A stretch of DNA of 64,000 nt from Timema cristinae (GCA_039000515.1 JBCFYV010000024.1:43225979-43289978), one strand, 5' to 3'; counted from the stretch's first letter, positions 23,746 through 34,734 are shown. Program-made: numbers and translations. Notes: a model not told the origin generated them from the sequence alone.

Positions 23746-24130
23746 TTAAGGTGGGAAAGCAGGCACGGCGAGAAAATGTCAGTGTTTTTGCAGTTTTTAT
23801 AGATTTTTTTTGTCGAAATAAATCAAATATTGCTTCAATCTAATATAGAATTTATTTTATTCACATGGTGACCTCAACAGTTGTTGTATATCTGTCATGG
23901 TCATAGTGGCATTATTTAACACACTTTTTAAATGAAAAGAAAAGGTTTTTATGAAATTCCATTACACCTTTGAAAGATATTCAACCAATGTTAGGGTCAC
24001 CATGTAAAGAAAATTAAATTATATGTTTGTATTGAAGTACAATTTATCTATTTTGGCAAAAAAAAGTTTTTTTTTATAAAAACTGCAAGCACATTGGTCT
24101 TTTATCGCGACCCCTAGACTCCCACCTCAA
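23746..24130. mobile_element. Palindromic long-TIR element, copy 3 (complete)
   Basis: It starts TTAA-GGTGGGAAAGCAGG-CACGGCGAGAAAA and ends TCGCGACCCCTAGACTCCCACC-TCAA. Arms of about 165 bp pair across a loop near 23895-23965. Paired landmarks include GCAGTTTTTATAG with ATAAAAACTGCAAG, and TTATTCACATGGTGACC with GGTCACCATGTAAAGAA. This is one of the best-preserved copies of the family. Confidence 0.88.
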
Positions 24131-24389
24131 GGGAAAATGGTGACTTGCGACAAATTACTTTTAGAGGGTAAATCGTTCCCAGACTACCATTTTATTGATG
24201 TACCTGTTTTTAAGGGTAACGCAGGTAGGAAACAACTCCATGACCTGAGACATAATACACACACACTGTCTTAAGTCAATCAGTATGGAGGGGAAACAAT
24301 CAATCAGACTCGATTTTCCACGGTCAAACGATACATAGATGAATTAGTAATTCTTGCTTGCGTTTTAGCTGTCACAATAGATGCATGTG

Positions 24390-24397
24390 TGACGTCA
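24390..24397. promoter_or_regulatory. Perfect CRE palindrome TGACGTCA
   Basis: TGACGTCA is the consensus site for CREB/ATF factors. It is embedded in GTGTGACGTCACAC, a 14-bp perfect palindrome. No gene is visible nearby, so function is unproven. Confidence 0.25.
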
Positions 24398-24483
24398 CAC
24401 TAACTAGGTTTTTATCATAAAATATCAATGAATCAAATAGCCAAATCTATTATTTATGCTTTTAGTGAGGATTACTCCATCCA

Positions 24484-24920
24484 GATATCATATTCTGAGA
24501 ATTGAAAAATGAAACCTTGACACGGGAATTGAACACGAGACCTTGGGCTTATACACCAATACTCTAACCTCTGAGCTATCCAAGAATCGTCCCGTGCGCA
24601 GGGTCATTCTTCACTCATATTTTAAGGCAGAATCTATGATGGACGCGCTGAAATCGTCGGCTACAAATAAGCCAACTACCGGGTCGAAATTGGCTGCGTT
24701 ATCTGATAGCTTGTGATCTTAATAAAATCACACATTTGTAGTCGACGATTTCCGCACGTCTATCACAGACTCTGCCTTAAAATATGAGTTAAGAATGACC
24801 TGAGTACGGGACGATTCTTGGATAGCTCAGTGGTTAGAGCATTGGCATGATAAGCCAAAGGTCTCGGGTTCGATTCCCGTATCCAGCAGTCATTTTTCAA
24901 TTTTCAGAATATAAAATATC
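24484..24920. mobile_element. Foldback element with tRNA-Ile-like sequence at both ends
   Basis: The left end GATATCATATTCTGAGAATT and the right end (rc GATATTTTATATTCTGAAAATT) begin arms of about 190 bp that are inverted copies of each other. Both arms hold, in opposite orientation, a tRNA-like sequence, then GGGACGATTCTTGG, GAATGACC and GGCAGAGTCTGTGAT. A loop of about 45-60 bases carries CTGATAGCTTGTGATC. The structure is either a foldback transposon or two SINEs joined head-out. A SINE-A copy starts 8 bp downstream. Confidence 0.8.
24817..24886 (+). tRNA. tRNA-Ile-like sequence (probably SINE/pseudo-tRNA)
   Basis: The A box TAGCTCAGTGG and B box GGTTCGATTCC are canonical. The anticodon arm TTGGC-ATGATAA-GCCAA pairs perfectly and would give anticodon GAT (Ile). 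The variable and T-arm text AGGTC...GGGTTCGATTCCCGT is also Ile-like. Faults are one base missing between the acceptor and D arms, a T-T pair in the T stem and a T-G pair in the acceptor stem. Because it is an arm of a repeated foldback with relatives at 14.3 and 46.5 kb, it is more likely a SINE head than a working tRNA gene. Confidence 0.3.
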
Positions 24921-24927
24921 AAGGAAG

Positions 24928-25175
24928 CCCGCTTCAGTGGCCGCATGGTCTAACGCGCTACTCTCACAGTAGACTAGACTGCCGATGATGGGGATTTTGA
25001 GGTGCGAATCCCGGTCGGGTGTATTGGGTGTTTTTTTTTTTCAAAATAGTTTTCCTCTCGACCTCCACACAAATGTGGGTACATTTCCTCTAAATATAAC
25101 CTTCCTAATACCTACAACCATTAGCGTAATTAGTACATAAGAGTATAACCCAAACGGGTAGTAAGACATGATGCT
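24928..25175 (+). mobile_element. SINE-A copy, full length, well preserved
   Basis: Head CGCTTCAGTGGCCGCATGGT, then AGACTAGACTGCCGATGATG. B box is GGTGCGAATCCC (one change), and tail GTATAACCCAAACGGGTAGT. Followed directly by CA and AT microsatellites, a common outcome at SINE 3' ends. Confidence 0.92.
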
Positions 25176-25215
25176 ACACACACACACATATATATATATG
25201 TATTATATTACGTAT

Positions 25216-25428
25216 ATTATTACGTATGAAACGAAGATTACATTAATCAATATATAATTATATTGATCAATATAGATATAGATTAATATATATATATGAT
25301 ATATATATATATATATAAATATAAACAATATAAGAAATAGGGATCCATAATATGTAAACCAAAATTTAGTATGTCAATAAATCAACTAAATTAATTATTA
25401 ATGTAATCTTCATTTCATATGTAATAAT
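25216..25428. mobile_element. Small AT-rich MITE with 32-bp inverted ends
   Basis: 25216-25247 (ATTATTACGTATGAAACGAA...) is the reverse complement of 25397-25428 with 3 mismatches in 32. The interior is almost pure AT with an (AT)n stretch at about 25288-25316. The length of 213 bp and lack of coding capacity fit a MITE, although AT-rich neighbours make the borders uncertain. Confidence 0.65.
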
Positions 25429-25492
25429 AAATAAACCCATCAAAACGTTGGTAGGAAACAAGATGATAACAATCCATGGGCCATTAACACAC

Positions 25493-25643
<151 letters not shown>

Positions 25644-25717
25644 AGCAATAAAGGTGTATATTGAGCTGCTCGGGTTATGATGATATAGTTCAAACACATT
25701 TCGGGTAACCCATACTT

Positions 25718-25740
25718 TGAAATATAATAATAATAATAAT

Positions 25741-25771
<31 letters not shown>

Positions 25772-25772
25772 T
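25718..25772 (+). repeat. (AAT)n microsatellite
   Basis: About 17 units of ATA/TAA with a one-base slip near 25740. Confidence 0.95.
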
Positions 25773-28479
25773 AATAATGAATTATTTAAAACAGATCAAC
25801 GTCTAAAATTAGTTTCAAAGTTCTCGGGTTCGGCCCCCTCAACCCAAAATAATTCAGGTTCAACGAAATTAGGTATATGAATCATTTGTTTCTGTTTGGA
25901 TCTACTGATTACAAATATTTTTTTTTAAAATACGTTTAAATAAACACAATTTTTATTAGAAAATGATGCATCAGTCATGTAAATAAATACGGCCCAAAAT
26001 AGTTTGGATTGTGATTGGAGCTGTGTTTTTACTGTTCCATGGACACCTGATAGGATGCAGTATGTGTATATTATAAATTTTATTACTTTTGGAAAAGTCC
26101 CAAACATAAAACAGACATTCAAAGAAATAAAAAATCAATTATAATCGAATAGTTAAAATCTTTAGTAAAAGCTAATAAAGTGTAGAAATATAATCCATAA
26201 GAGCGTATATTAATTTAATTGTTCCGCTCACTGTGACAATATAAAAAAAAAAACATTTTAAAATGGATTCAAGAAAATATTTTTTCCACTTAGTAAAAGT
26301 GACTTGTTCCTAATTTCATTTTCATCTTTAAACTTTACACCGATTGAAAATTTGACCTATTTATTATTACTTTATCCGTTCATTGTGGCTAAAACAATAA
26401 TTAGGTTAAATTATTCAGAATATATGTAATTAATAGAGGATATATAAATGATAATTAAATTATGTATGCAATTTATTACAAACAGCATTGAGTAACCACC
26501 AAATTATTATATTATATTGTCATGTACCGGATTAACACTGGCATTAACGAATTTCCAAAATGATTACAATGTGAAAAAATAAAGTATATCTTGTTGATCA
26601 AACTTGATTTAGCGTTTGTCTACAGCCACAAACTTTAGTTGATATTTTATGCCACTGACTATCTAGTAGATAACCCCTCCTCAATTTGTCACTGTAGAAT
26701 GGACCTAGGCCTCGAATGTAGACACTTGCCTAGAATATATCCCATCCCTTCCCTCTGTCTCCCCCCTCAAACCTACCCCTACCACTTGGCCGAACCGAAA
26801 CAACTTGCCACGACGTTTGACAAATTTATCGTCCACCCAACCCACATATTGAACAAAAAAATAAAATATGTGAGTGTGTGTATGTATTATATATATATAT
26901 TTATATATATATATATATTATATATATATATTATAATACACACACGCGCGCATTCTAATAAAAGCTGTAAACATTATAAAAAAAATACGTGGACCTATTT
27001 TCGAATACAATTTTGTGAAAAGAATTTTATTCGATATATCTCTTTTCTTTAGCATTTTCCAATAATTCAAAGAATAGACCATTAAGGCTTGTAGGCAAAT
27101 AGGAGGATATAGAGCAACACTGAGAATGTGAAAATAAAACGTTCTCCATTCATCATAAGAAATACAATGTAATACATTCCCGAAAAAAAAAAATAGTCTT
27201 TGTTCACGCCCTTTGATAAAATAGGACATTTATAAAGTTAGTCATTTTAAAAATTCCAGGTTGCCTCTTGGCAGATATCACGCAATACTTGTGACAGACA
27301 GACAGACAAACAAACTCTTTATTTTATTAATATAGATACAATCCAATTTCTATGGAAAGGAACGTTTTTGACAGTTCTCAAATTTCAAAATTAATTGTCA
27401 TAAGTAAATGCAAATTCATGTGATACGCAACTAATTACCAAGTAGAATGTGATCAATATGGACCACAAAAAACATGTTTTGTGAATTTTTTAAAGTGTCT
27501 TTTCACCAAAATCTTACTATATTTAGTATTATTATTATTTCTTAAATCAATGTTTTCAGTAAAATATTGTATGCCATTCGAAATTTAGAAGTGTTTTCTT
27601 GATTTAATAAATTGTTTTGAGACTTCATTATAGTTATCTTGGTTTATTATTTTTTAATACAATTTAATATTTTAGTTTACTTATTATTGCTAAAATTCTA
27701 AACACATATTACTACTAACAATATCAAGAAAACAAAAATTATCCTCTGCAATATTGACTATGTTAAACTAAAAAAAAAAAAAAGTATTCCAGTGATTTGA
27801 TTAAATCAACATAAATTTCCTCTTCTAGGATTTGTTGAAAAGAGGTTATCCTTTTTTTATCTTATTTTCCGCGTACGTCAACCAAAAATGTGTTTACTTC
27901 CCGAACTGTCTGGAAGTTTCGCAGATAAACATCTTAAAACCATGAGGATGAATAATAAATAAGCACTTGACATACATATTTCTTCATTCCTTCTTTAATA
28001 AATACAGGAAAGAAAATTAATCAAGATAATTTAAATATCTCAATGAAGAGACAGAGGCACGAAAAGGTAGAGAGAGACAGGAATATGTCCACAACCAGAG
28101 GAAGAAAATAAATATGGTAATTCTTCTTGGGATGCTGAAGGGAAGGAGGAGATATTTGAGCTGATTTGACAAGTTTTTAAATATAACACCCTATACAATA
28201 ATGAAGACTATACTGTGTAAGCAATTTCAGACATAAGGATGCATCCTACTTGAAGGGTCCTTACACTTCATTATATCTAATATTATATTAAGAAATACAT
28301 TTTTAAATACAGCGATATTTGAAAGGAATAAAAAAAATCGTTGTTGATTATAATAATGTACAAAACTAGCTCTAATTGATCTAAATCACTTAGAAAAAAT
28401 GATTGCCAATCAAATTTTAGAAATTGTGAGTTACATACCTTGTATTCATCACGAGACATTGTTAGGGATATCAAATCTC
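25773..28479. other. AT-rich intergenic DNA
   Basis: Contains an (AT)n block with CACACACGCGCGC at 26885-26952 and a dispersed-repeat fragment at 27237-27345 (listed separately). 26640-26850 is pyrimidine-rich with a short frame (26639-27052) that ends in low-complexity sequence. No gene is supported. Confidence 0.5.
27237..27345 (+). repeat. Dispersed repeat ending GACAGACAGACAGACAAAC
   Basis: CATTTTAAAAATTCC, then GGCAGATATCACGCAATAC and TGTGACAGACAGACAGAC. A diverged relative at 38783-38862 shares CATTTTAAAAATG, GTAGATATCACGCAGTTCCC and ATGACAGACAAAGA. Possibly the 3' end of an unidentified transposon. Confidence 0.6.
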
Positions 28480-28725
28480 CCAGGTTATGGTGCGAAGGAC
28501 ATGCAGCACGAATGGGAGAATCTAGAACCGCGTTCAAAGAGGTTGACTGACAAACCCAATGAGAAGAGAGCAGTGGGAAGCGCTAGAAGCAGATTGGAGG
28601 ATAGCATTAGAATGTACCTGAAACAGTGCATAATGAGGTGGACTGGATAGAACTAACTAGTTCAAGACAGGAATAGTTGGCGTGCTTTGGTAAGTGTGGT
28701 AGTGAAATTTCTAGCTTTTAAGGGT
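28480..28725 (+). pseudogene. C-terminal relic of a non-LTR reverse transcriptase (1)
   Basis: Across two or three frames the plus strand reads GHAARMGESR, then KPNEKRAVGSARSRLEDSI, then WIELTSSRQE. This order matches the tail of many insect LINE polymerases (G-H-V-x-R-M-x-E-x-R ... K-P-x-G-x-R-x-x-G-R-P-x-x-R-W-x-D-x-I ... W-x-x-L-A-x-D-R). Stops and frameshifts separate the pieces, so it is dead. Only the last 80 or so codons remain, as expected of 5'-truncated LINE copies. Clade not resolved. Confidence 0.75.
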
Positions 28726-29619
28726 AAGTAGGTAATCAAATTTGTAATCATTCTTTAAGCTAATAATATTAGCCTGAATACATTCACATTATTACTATAT
28801 TTTTACTATTCATTATGATACCTGCTAGCTATTTTAGCTATTTAGCTATTTTCAAATGTTGGACATTCTAAACAGAAACTAAAATCACAAGTACTCATAA
28901 AATATTACTTCTACCTTTTACATATATTTTTTTGGGAACCAACATAGGCCAGTTTTACTTTTAAATGATGAGAATGGCAAATATGAAGCTTCAAAAAGTT
29001 TCAAATAATACTAAATTATCTTATTAATTTCATTGTGACTCTTAAAGAGTTATTTTTGTTCAATGGAGGCAATATCTATGATTCTTACTAACTAATTTAC
29101 TTTGAACTACAAACTATTAAATTGTATATAAAACATTTAAAATGAGTTAGGTCTAACTTTACGGTCCTATTTTTACAGTAATAAAATCTAAAATATTTGT
29201 ATTTTTCCTACTAATGTCCTACAATATATTAAAGGCTTCTGTTTATTAATCCAATACTTATAGACTATTATATCTAGCTTGAAAGTTTAATCTTTGTCTC
29301 TTTCTATAAAAACACTCGGTCCTCCTTGAATACAAAACACACCTCCGGAAAAAAATCAAATTGGTGTGAGCATGTATTTAGTGATCTCTATGTATTTGAG
29401 TAATTCGCCAATACAAACACTCTTCAGAACAAAATGTCCGAATGATACAACTATTATAAACATACAAATACATTTAATTTAAAACCAATATCATGATAGA
29501 AATAAATATTAAAATATGATTACCTTACTCATAAATTTAATGACATATATAAAAATTAAGAACCATATCATTAATTCTAGTAAGGTTTCTACCTACAATA
29601 CAGTAGATATATTTACTAT
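28726..29619. other. AT-rich intergenic DNA
   Basis: No repeat family of the window, open frame or RNA-like structure could be supported. Confidence 0.5.
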
Positions 29620-30650
29620 ACCAAGACTACATCTAGCTCTGCCGTCATTGTCTTCTTATTACACTAAGGCTATATATTGTCCAACAGTATGTGTCTCTTT
29701 ATTCCACTAAAACCTCATCTGTGCCTGCAGTAATTACCTGTCTATTCCATCAAGGACACATCTGTGCCTACAGTAATCGTCTATTACATCAAGGCTACAT
29801 CTGTCTCTGCAGTAATAGTATGCCCATTCCACTAAGGCTACATTCATCCCTGCAGTAATAGTATGCCCATTCCACCAGGGCTACATCCATCCCTGCAGTA
29901 ATAGTATGCCCATTCTACCAGGGCTACATCCATCCCTGCAGTAATAGTATGCCCATTCCACCAGGGCTACATCCATCCCTGCAGTAATAGTATGCCCATT
30001 CCACCAGGGCTACATCCATCCCTGCAGTAATAGTATGCCCATTCCACCAGGGCTACATCTGTCTCTGCAGTAATAGTATGCCCATTCCACTAAGGCTACA
30101 TTCATCCCTGCAGTAATAGTATGCCCATTCCACCAAGGCTACATCCATCCCTGCAGTAATAGTATGCCCATTCCACCAGGGCTACATCCATCCCTGCAGT
30201 AATAGTATGCCCATTCCACCAGGCTACATCCATCCCTGCAGTAATAGTATGCCCATTCCACCAGGGCTACATCCATCCCTGCAGTAATTGTCTGCTTTCC
30301 ACCAAGGCTACATCCATCCCCGCAGTAATAGTATGCCCATTCCACCAAGGCTACATCCATCCCTGCAGTAATAGTATGCCCATTCCACCAAGGCTACATC
30401 CATCCCTGCAGTAATAGTATGCCCATTCCACCAAGGCTACATCCATCTCTGCAGTAATAGTATGCCCATTCCACCAAGGCTACATTCATCCCTGCAGTAA
30501 TAGTATGCCCATTCCACCAAGGCTACATCCATCCCTGCAGTAATAGTATGCCCATTCCACCAAGGCTACATCCATCCCTGCAGTAATAGTATGTCCATTC
30601 CACCAGGGCTACATCCATCCCTGCAGTAATTGTCTGCTTTCCACCAAGGC
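29620..30650 (+). repeat. 43-bp minisatellite, about 24 units
   Basis: The unit is built from CCCTGCAGTAATAGTATGCC and CATTCCACCAGGGCTACATC plus CAT (43 bp). Units from about 29820 are close to identical; 29620-29810 holds older, degenerate units. The variant GCAGTAATTGTCTGC appears at 30281 and 30623 (342 bp, about 8 units apart). The variant CCACTAAGGCTACATTCATC appears near 29829 and 30087 (258 bp = 6 units). The array therefore grew by duplicating blocks of units. Minus-strand frames across it (30139-30360, 30523-31026) are repeat translations. There are no unique spacers, so it is not a CRISPR. Confidence 0.96.
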
Positions 30651-31269
30651 AAAATCTGGCATTGTTACTAGAAACTTGGTGGCTACAGGGAAACACCGCC
30701 ATTCCATACAAAGCCAAGGGTAGAGTGAAAAACAGTAATGTTCGAGAGAAGCGTAAATAGAGGGAATGGGGCTTGAAAGGGGAAAAAAAGGGGGAGGGGG
30801 TGAGTTGAAAGAGAAATCTTTTTGATTTCAGTAAAAGGTGAGAAAGCTGCAGACTATATTTTACAAGGATAAAAGAGGTCAGAAGAAGAGAAGAGGATGA
30901 TATTGGTAAAAGTATGGTAGATGAGAAGAACTCTTTTGAAGCAAAGATTTTTGACAGCGACATTTCTACCCCCTCACACTTATACGTTTCATGTTTTGTC
31001 GCCAGGGAAACCTGTAAAGGCTGCACGGGGTTTTTGTTGGAGTATTCTAGAGAGCGGTAGACGCCAAATATTCAGAGTAAAGAAATGAAGAGATTTAAAT
31101 AATAATCTTGCTTGAGGCATCATGATCTCTGAAGTGTTATATTCAATAATGTAACTCAGAATTAAATGTACGCTGTGACTTTCTTTTTTAATTTCTCATA
31201 TAGAGAAATATGTTGTTTGTCACCACATCTTAGTATTGGTTTGAAGTTAGATGCATATATTTACCACGC
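30651..31269. other. Array flank, purine-rich on plus strand
   Basis: 30700-31000 is rich in AG (GGGGAAAAAAAGGGGGAGGG). The minus-strand frame here is an extension from the minisatellite with Leu/Ser/Phe-rich low-complexity content and is not called. Confidence 0.5.
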
Positions 31270-31460
31270 TAATGGAATACGAATAACTTAGGTAGAGTCT
31301 TAGAGGAAATGTACCCACATTTGCGTGGAGAGAACGTGGAGAGAACGTGGAAAACTATTTAGGAAAAAACAACCTAATTACACACCAACTGGGATTCTAG
31401 CCCCGATTTACCCATCAATAGAAAACCAGTATAACACGAGGGTGACGCTTTACACCAAAT
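31270..31460 (-). mobile_element. SINE-A copy, tail damaged
   Basis: The body AATGTACCCACATTTGCGTG (31309) carries a short local duplication of GGAGAGAACGT. The rc B-box region ACTGGGATTCTAGCCCCG follows at 31389, and the head is lost after GAGGGTGACGC at 31438. Confidence 0.8.
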
Positions 31461-31599
31461 AATGATATATTTACGTATATAGAGATAGTATTGTTATCGT
31501 GGACTTCTTGTTCAAAGGATTATGATAGATAGTGACGTTTTATATGATTCTAAGCTCAAAAATTTGGATGTTAAAGGGTGTTAGAATCGTCTCTGTCAT

Positions 31600-32260
31600 C
31601 ATATCTGTCCGTCCGTACATTTCTCTGCATGTTTGTCAGAACCTGGAACTACACCCAATATCATATTTGAGGTAACTGCATGGAGAAAAGCTTTATCTTC
31701 TCTCTCTTTCTCTCTTTGTTAACTGTTGTCAGATCTCCTCGCTTTCAGTTATGTTTGTTCTGTGGTAGGAAGGAGCTAATGACAACATCGACGAACCATC
31801 GTTGCAAAACTTGTCCTATATTTAAGGGAAGATTGGCCACATTAATACAGGTGAATAACAACACTGTTTCTCAAAAGTAGCAATTCGGTTCCTTTAGAGA
31901 TAGTACTTAGTTTACAGCTGAAACGAATGTATGAATTTCGTTCAAACCATATAATATTTAGATGTTAAATGATCATAACTTTAGAAAATATCGTTATAAT
32001 GATTCTCGCACACAAATTTAGGGTATTTTACTGATGACTTATTTCCAAAAATTGAAAAATTTTTGAAAAAGAATCCAATGGTTATGTTTAAAATTCATAT
32101 GTGGGTGATGTTTTGCATGCTAAACAAAACTACATACTTGTTTATGGGATAAAAATCAATTTAAATGATAGAATGTCGTTCCAATTACAAACTAAAGTAA
32201 TGTTTAGACATTTCAAAGGTTAATATTAAAACTAGACATTAACAATAAATTATATGTGAG
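31600..32260 (+). repeat. Possible diverged copy of repeat family D
   Basis: TCTGTCCGTCCGTACATTTC at 31603 and CGTTCAAACC followed by ATATAATATTTAG at 31940 parallel the family D copies at 34.2-34.6, 45.0-45.5 and 54.5-55.15 kb (TCTGTCTGTCTGTCC ... GGTTCAAA ... ATTTAG). The assignment is weak because the part between differs. Confidence 0.35.
31733..31850 (+). CDS. Candidate internal exon with CxxC-x15-CxxC (weak)
   Basis: A long pyrimidine tract (TCTTCTCTCTCTTTCTCTCT, 31697) leads to two AG acceptors (31732 and 31748). Downstream, ACAG|GTGAAT at 31847-31856 is a strong donor match. The frame between them encodes LCLFCGRKELM...NHRCKTC, giving four cysteines in a C-x2-C-x15-C-x2-C pattern as in zinc-ribbon modules. 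A start at 31680 would also give a hydrophobic leader. It lies in sequence that may belong to repeat family D, which lowers the odds of a host exon. Confidence 0.2.
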
Positions 32261-32565
32261 CAAAATGAAAGTTTTGTAAGTATAAGTTACAAAAGTTGGG
32301 TAAGGTGTTGTGCATGTGTATGTGTGCACGCGCGCTTGCGCTTGAACAAAATGCGCTTTGTTTTGTCCCCTATCTCATTCAGTTTGGAAAATCTCATCGC
32401 ATTATTACTCTTCAAATCTGTAACTAGATAGCTTATCATATTGAAATCACTCGAACTATAAAACATATTTTAATTATTTATATGTTATCGCATTTATTTG
32501 CGTTGAATTTAAACACACAACCGCTATAATACACCTCAGTATAAGAATAACGTAATTTATTTAAC

Positions 32566-32631
32566 CATAGTTACCATAGTGAAATAATGCAAGGCAAGTT
32601 TGTTACTTTACAGAGTAAACTAAGGGTACAG
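32566..32631. repeat. Dispersed repeat, shared with 58190-58250
   Basis: ACCATAGTGAAATAATGCAA and AGTAAACTAAGGGTACA match ACCATAGCGAAATAATGCAA and ATGAATGAAGGGTACA at 58190-58250. The family is otherwise unknown. Confidence 0.6.
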
Positions 32632-32739
32632 TTATACATAAAATAATTCTTTTGGTGTTCGTGTATTGTGTATATAAAACAAATTGCCATTTAAATGAGC
32701 ACACTTGATAGAAGTGAAATGTAAAAACATACCATTACT

Positions 32740-33034
32740 AAACCTCAGTGGGGTGACCTGGCGGTCTAGGGGTAAGGTGTCGACTTCTGTGCTGGGGGCC
32801 GGGGTTCAATCCTCGGTCCCGGCACAGATTTATCTGATTTCCAAACCCTTCCTTCACCTCTGACAAGACAACTTGTGAATGTGGGGAATGCCAGGTCTCC
32901 ACCGTGGTTCGGATTCCACGTTAAACTGTAGGTCCTCCATTTCATCTCACAATCACCCTACCATTACACATTAGCGTAAGTGCGTATAACCCGAACGGGT
33001 AGTAAGACGTGCTAATAATAATAATAATAATAAT

Positions 33035-33071
<37 letters not shown>

Positions 33072-33079
33072 CCTCAGTG
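32740..33079 (+). mobile_element. SINE-B copy with 11-bp target duplication
   Basis: This is a full-length member of the second SINE family. The element is 32751-33068. Its head reads GGTGACCTGGCGGTCTAGGG, its B box GGGGTTCAATCC, and its body includes CACCGTGGTTCGGATTCC and AACTGTAGGTCCTCCATTTC. The tail GCGTATAACCCGAACGGGTA is shared with SINE-A, and a (TAA)n run follows. The flanks AAACCTCAGTG at 32740-32750 and 33069-33079 are identical, which shows insertion by target-primed reverse transcription using LINE machinery. The head is tRNA-derived but I cannot assign the amino acid. Confidence 0.95.
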
Positions 33080-33110
33080 TGTGAGTGTTGTTTGCTATAA
33101 TTTTAACTAC

Positions 33111-33350
33111 ACCCGCTTCGGTTGCCCCATGGTCTAAGGCGTCACTCTTGCAGTAGATTAGACTTATGTTGAAGGGGCGATCTGGGTTCAAATCGTGGTC
33201 AGGTGGCCTGAGGTTTGTTTTTACTAAATGTTTTTCCAATCACCCTCCACGCAAATGCATCTAAATTAACCTTCTTAATCCTTAGTACATCAATGTAAAT
33301 ATAGGCCTCATATGAGAATAGCTCAAACCGGTATTAAAACGCGGTGCTAA
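33111..33350 (+). mobile_element. SINE-A copy, full length
   Basis: Head CGCTTCGGTTGCCCCATGGT, B box GGGTTCAAATC, body CACCCTCCACGCAAATGC, tail CTCAAACCGGTATTAAAACG. It lies 30 bp after the SINE-B copy. Confidence 0.9.
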
Positions 33351-34199
33351 AATAAACAAAATAATGGTGATAAACAATTATTTATTCATATCATTCAATG
33401 CTAGTGGGATTGAAATAGTATTATTTTGTAACATTACTTCACCCAATTGAGTGTTTAATTGTTTTATGTAGATATTTAAAAAAAAAAAAGAATATTATTA
33501 GCCCGATAAATGTTTAAAAAAATGACATACTATTGACTTTGTAGCTCTATTTTAAAATTATTTACTAATTTGTTATAAAAAATATGATATATATATGATA
33601 ATATAATAAGCTATTCAGAGCATCATATAAGTAACTTGAAATTCTGTCTTTATTTATGCAGGGGCTTGGATTGATTGACCTAATTTGGACCTTTATTGAA
33701 CATGACACTATTTATTACCTCTATGAAGACCCTATACTGCGAGCCATATAAAATAAAGAGACGAAAAAAATTACCAAGCCAACCTCTCACACATAAAATA
33801 ACGAACATTAAATTTGACAAAGAGTGGCAATATTTCTGATGTGGCATTTTCTGGAAGTACTATCGCAATAAAAACTAATTGAACATTAGAAAATATAAAC
33901 CATCTCCCAGGCTAGTTCCGTGAGTAACACCCATTTATCCAACATTTCGTTAACAAATTACAATGGGCCCCTCCACCCCCCCCCCGCCCCCACACTCCAC
34001 GAGAGACAATACACTAAGTTCATGGGCGTAACTAGGAGTTATTCGGACAAGCCTGATGGATGGATGGATGCAACCCGCACCACACTGCTGGATAGATTTT
34101 TATTTTAGAGTCCAATTTGTACGTATGTCAAGGGCCTTTTAGAAGAAGAAAAAAAATAGTACGACATAATATTTAAATTTTCTCATATTATATAATTAT
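33351..34199. other. Intergenic, no supported feature
   Basis: AT-rich to 33900. 33970-34100 contains a C-rich run (CCACCCCCCCCCCGCCCCC, approximate) and GGATGGATGGATG. No gene. Confidence 0.5.
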
Positions 34200-34640
34200 T
34201 ATAGCTTGGAAAAAAATAATTATTTGTGACCTGCCCTTAAATGATATTTATCCATACAAACTAACATTCTTATTTATCATGAAACACTATTCACAGATAC
34301 TCATTTTGAACTCAATCTTAAATGACATTGCAGAAAATTTCAAATTTTCTAAAATTGTTCATAAATAAACTACCCTTAAATAAATGTATTTGTAAAATTA
34401 ACAAACAATTTTATTTTAATATAAAATAGTCTTCAAATACCATTTTTTAACAAACTTATTACATTTTTTTAAATATTTTTTTTTCAAAAATCATCAACAA
34501 AATAAGAATTTTAAAAACAAATCTTTTTATATCCTCTAAATATTAAATTTGAACCAAATCCATCAAACCGTTTCGGATCTGTCTTCAGGGACAAACAAAC
34601 ACATATAAATGGCGCAGACAGACAGACAAATTGTTAAATC
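34200..34640 (-). repeat. Repeat family D, minus-strand copy
   Basis: Read on the minus strand: CAATTTGTCTGTCTGTCTGC, then CCGAAACGGTTTGATGGATT, TGGTTCAAATTTAATATTTA, then loosely repeated AAAATTTTAGAAAATTTGAA-like sequence. The copy at 54.5 kb has the same order (TCTGTCTGTCC, CTGAAACGG, GATTTGGTTCAAA). Confidence 0.65.
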
Positions 34641-34734
34641 CACTTTTTAATTAGTCAAGGACAAAAATAGAATGTAAATATTCATTATAATCTTGAGATA
34701 TTAAAAAATCACTATTACAAAACTTTTTCTTGAT

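Noticed and set aside
24817..24886. Functional tRNA-Ile gene with GAT anticodon
   Set aside because: Stem defects, lack of one base after the acceptor arm, no terminator T run directly after it, and membership in a repeated foldback family make a pseudo-tRNA more likely.
26639..27052. 137-codon plus-strand frame
   Set aside because: Runs through an AT microsatellite, giving Ile/Tyr repeats, with no motif in the first half.
29620..30650. CRISPR-like array
   Set aside because: Repeats are contiguous with no unique spacers, no cas genes are present, and the DNA is eukaryotic. The same holds for the 37-bp array at 51.1 kb.
30139..31026. Minus-strand frames with repeated Met-Asp-Val-Ala-Leu
   Set aside because: They are translations of the 43-bp minisatellite. 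Since 43 is not a multiple of three, the phase rotates and the peptide repeats only every three units.
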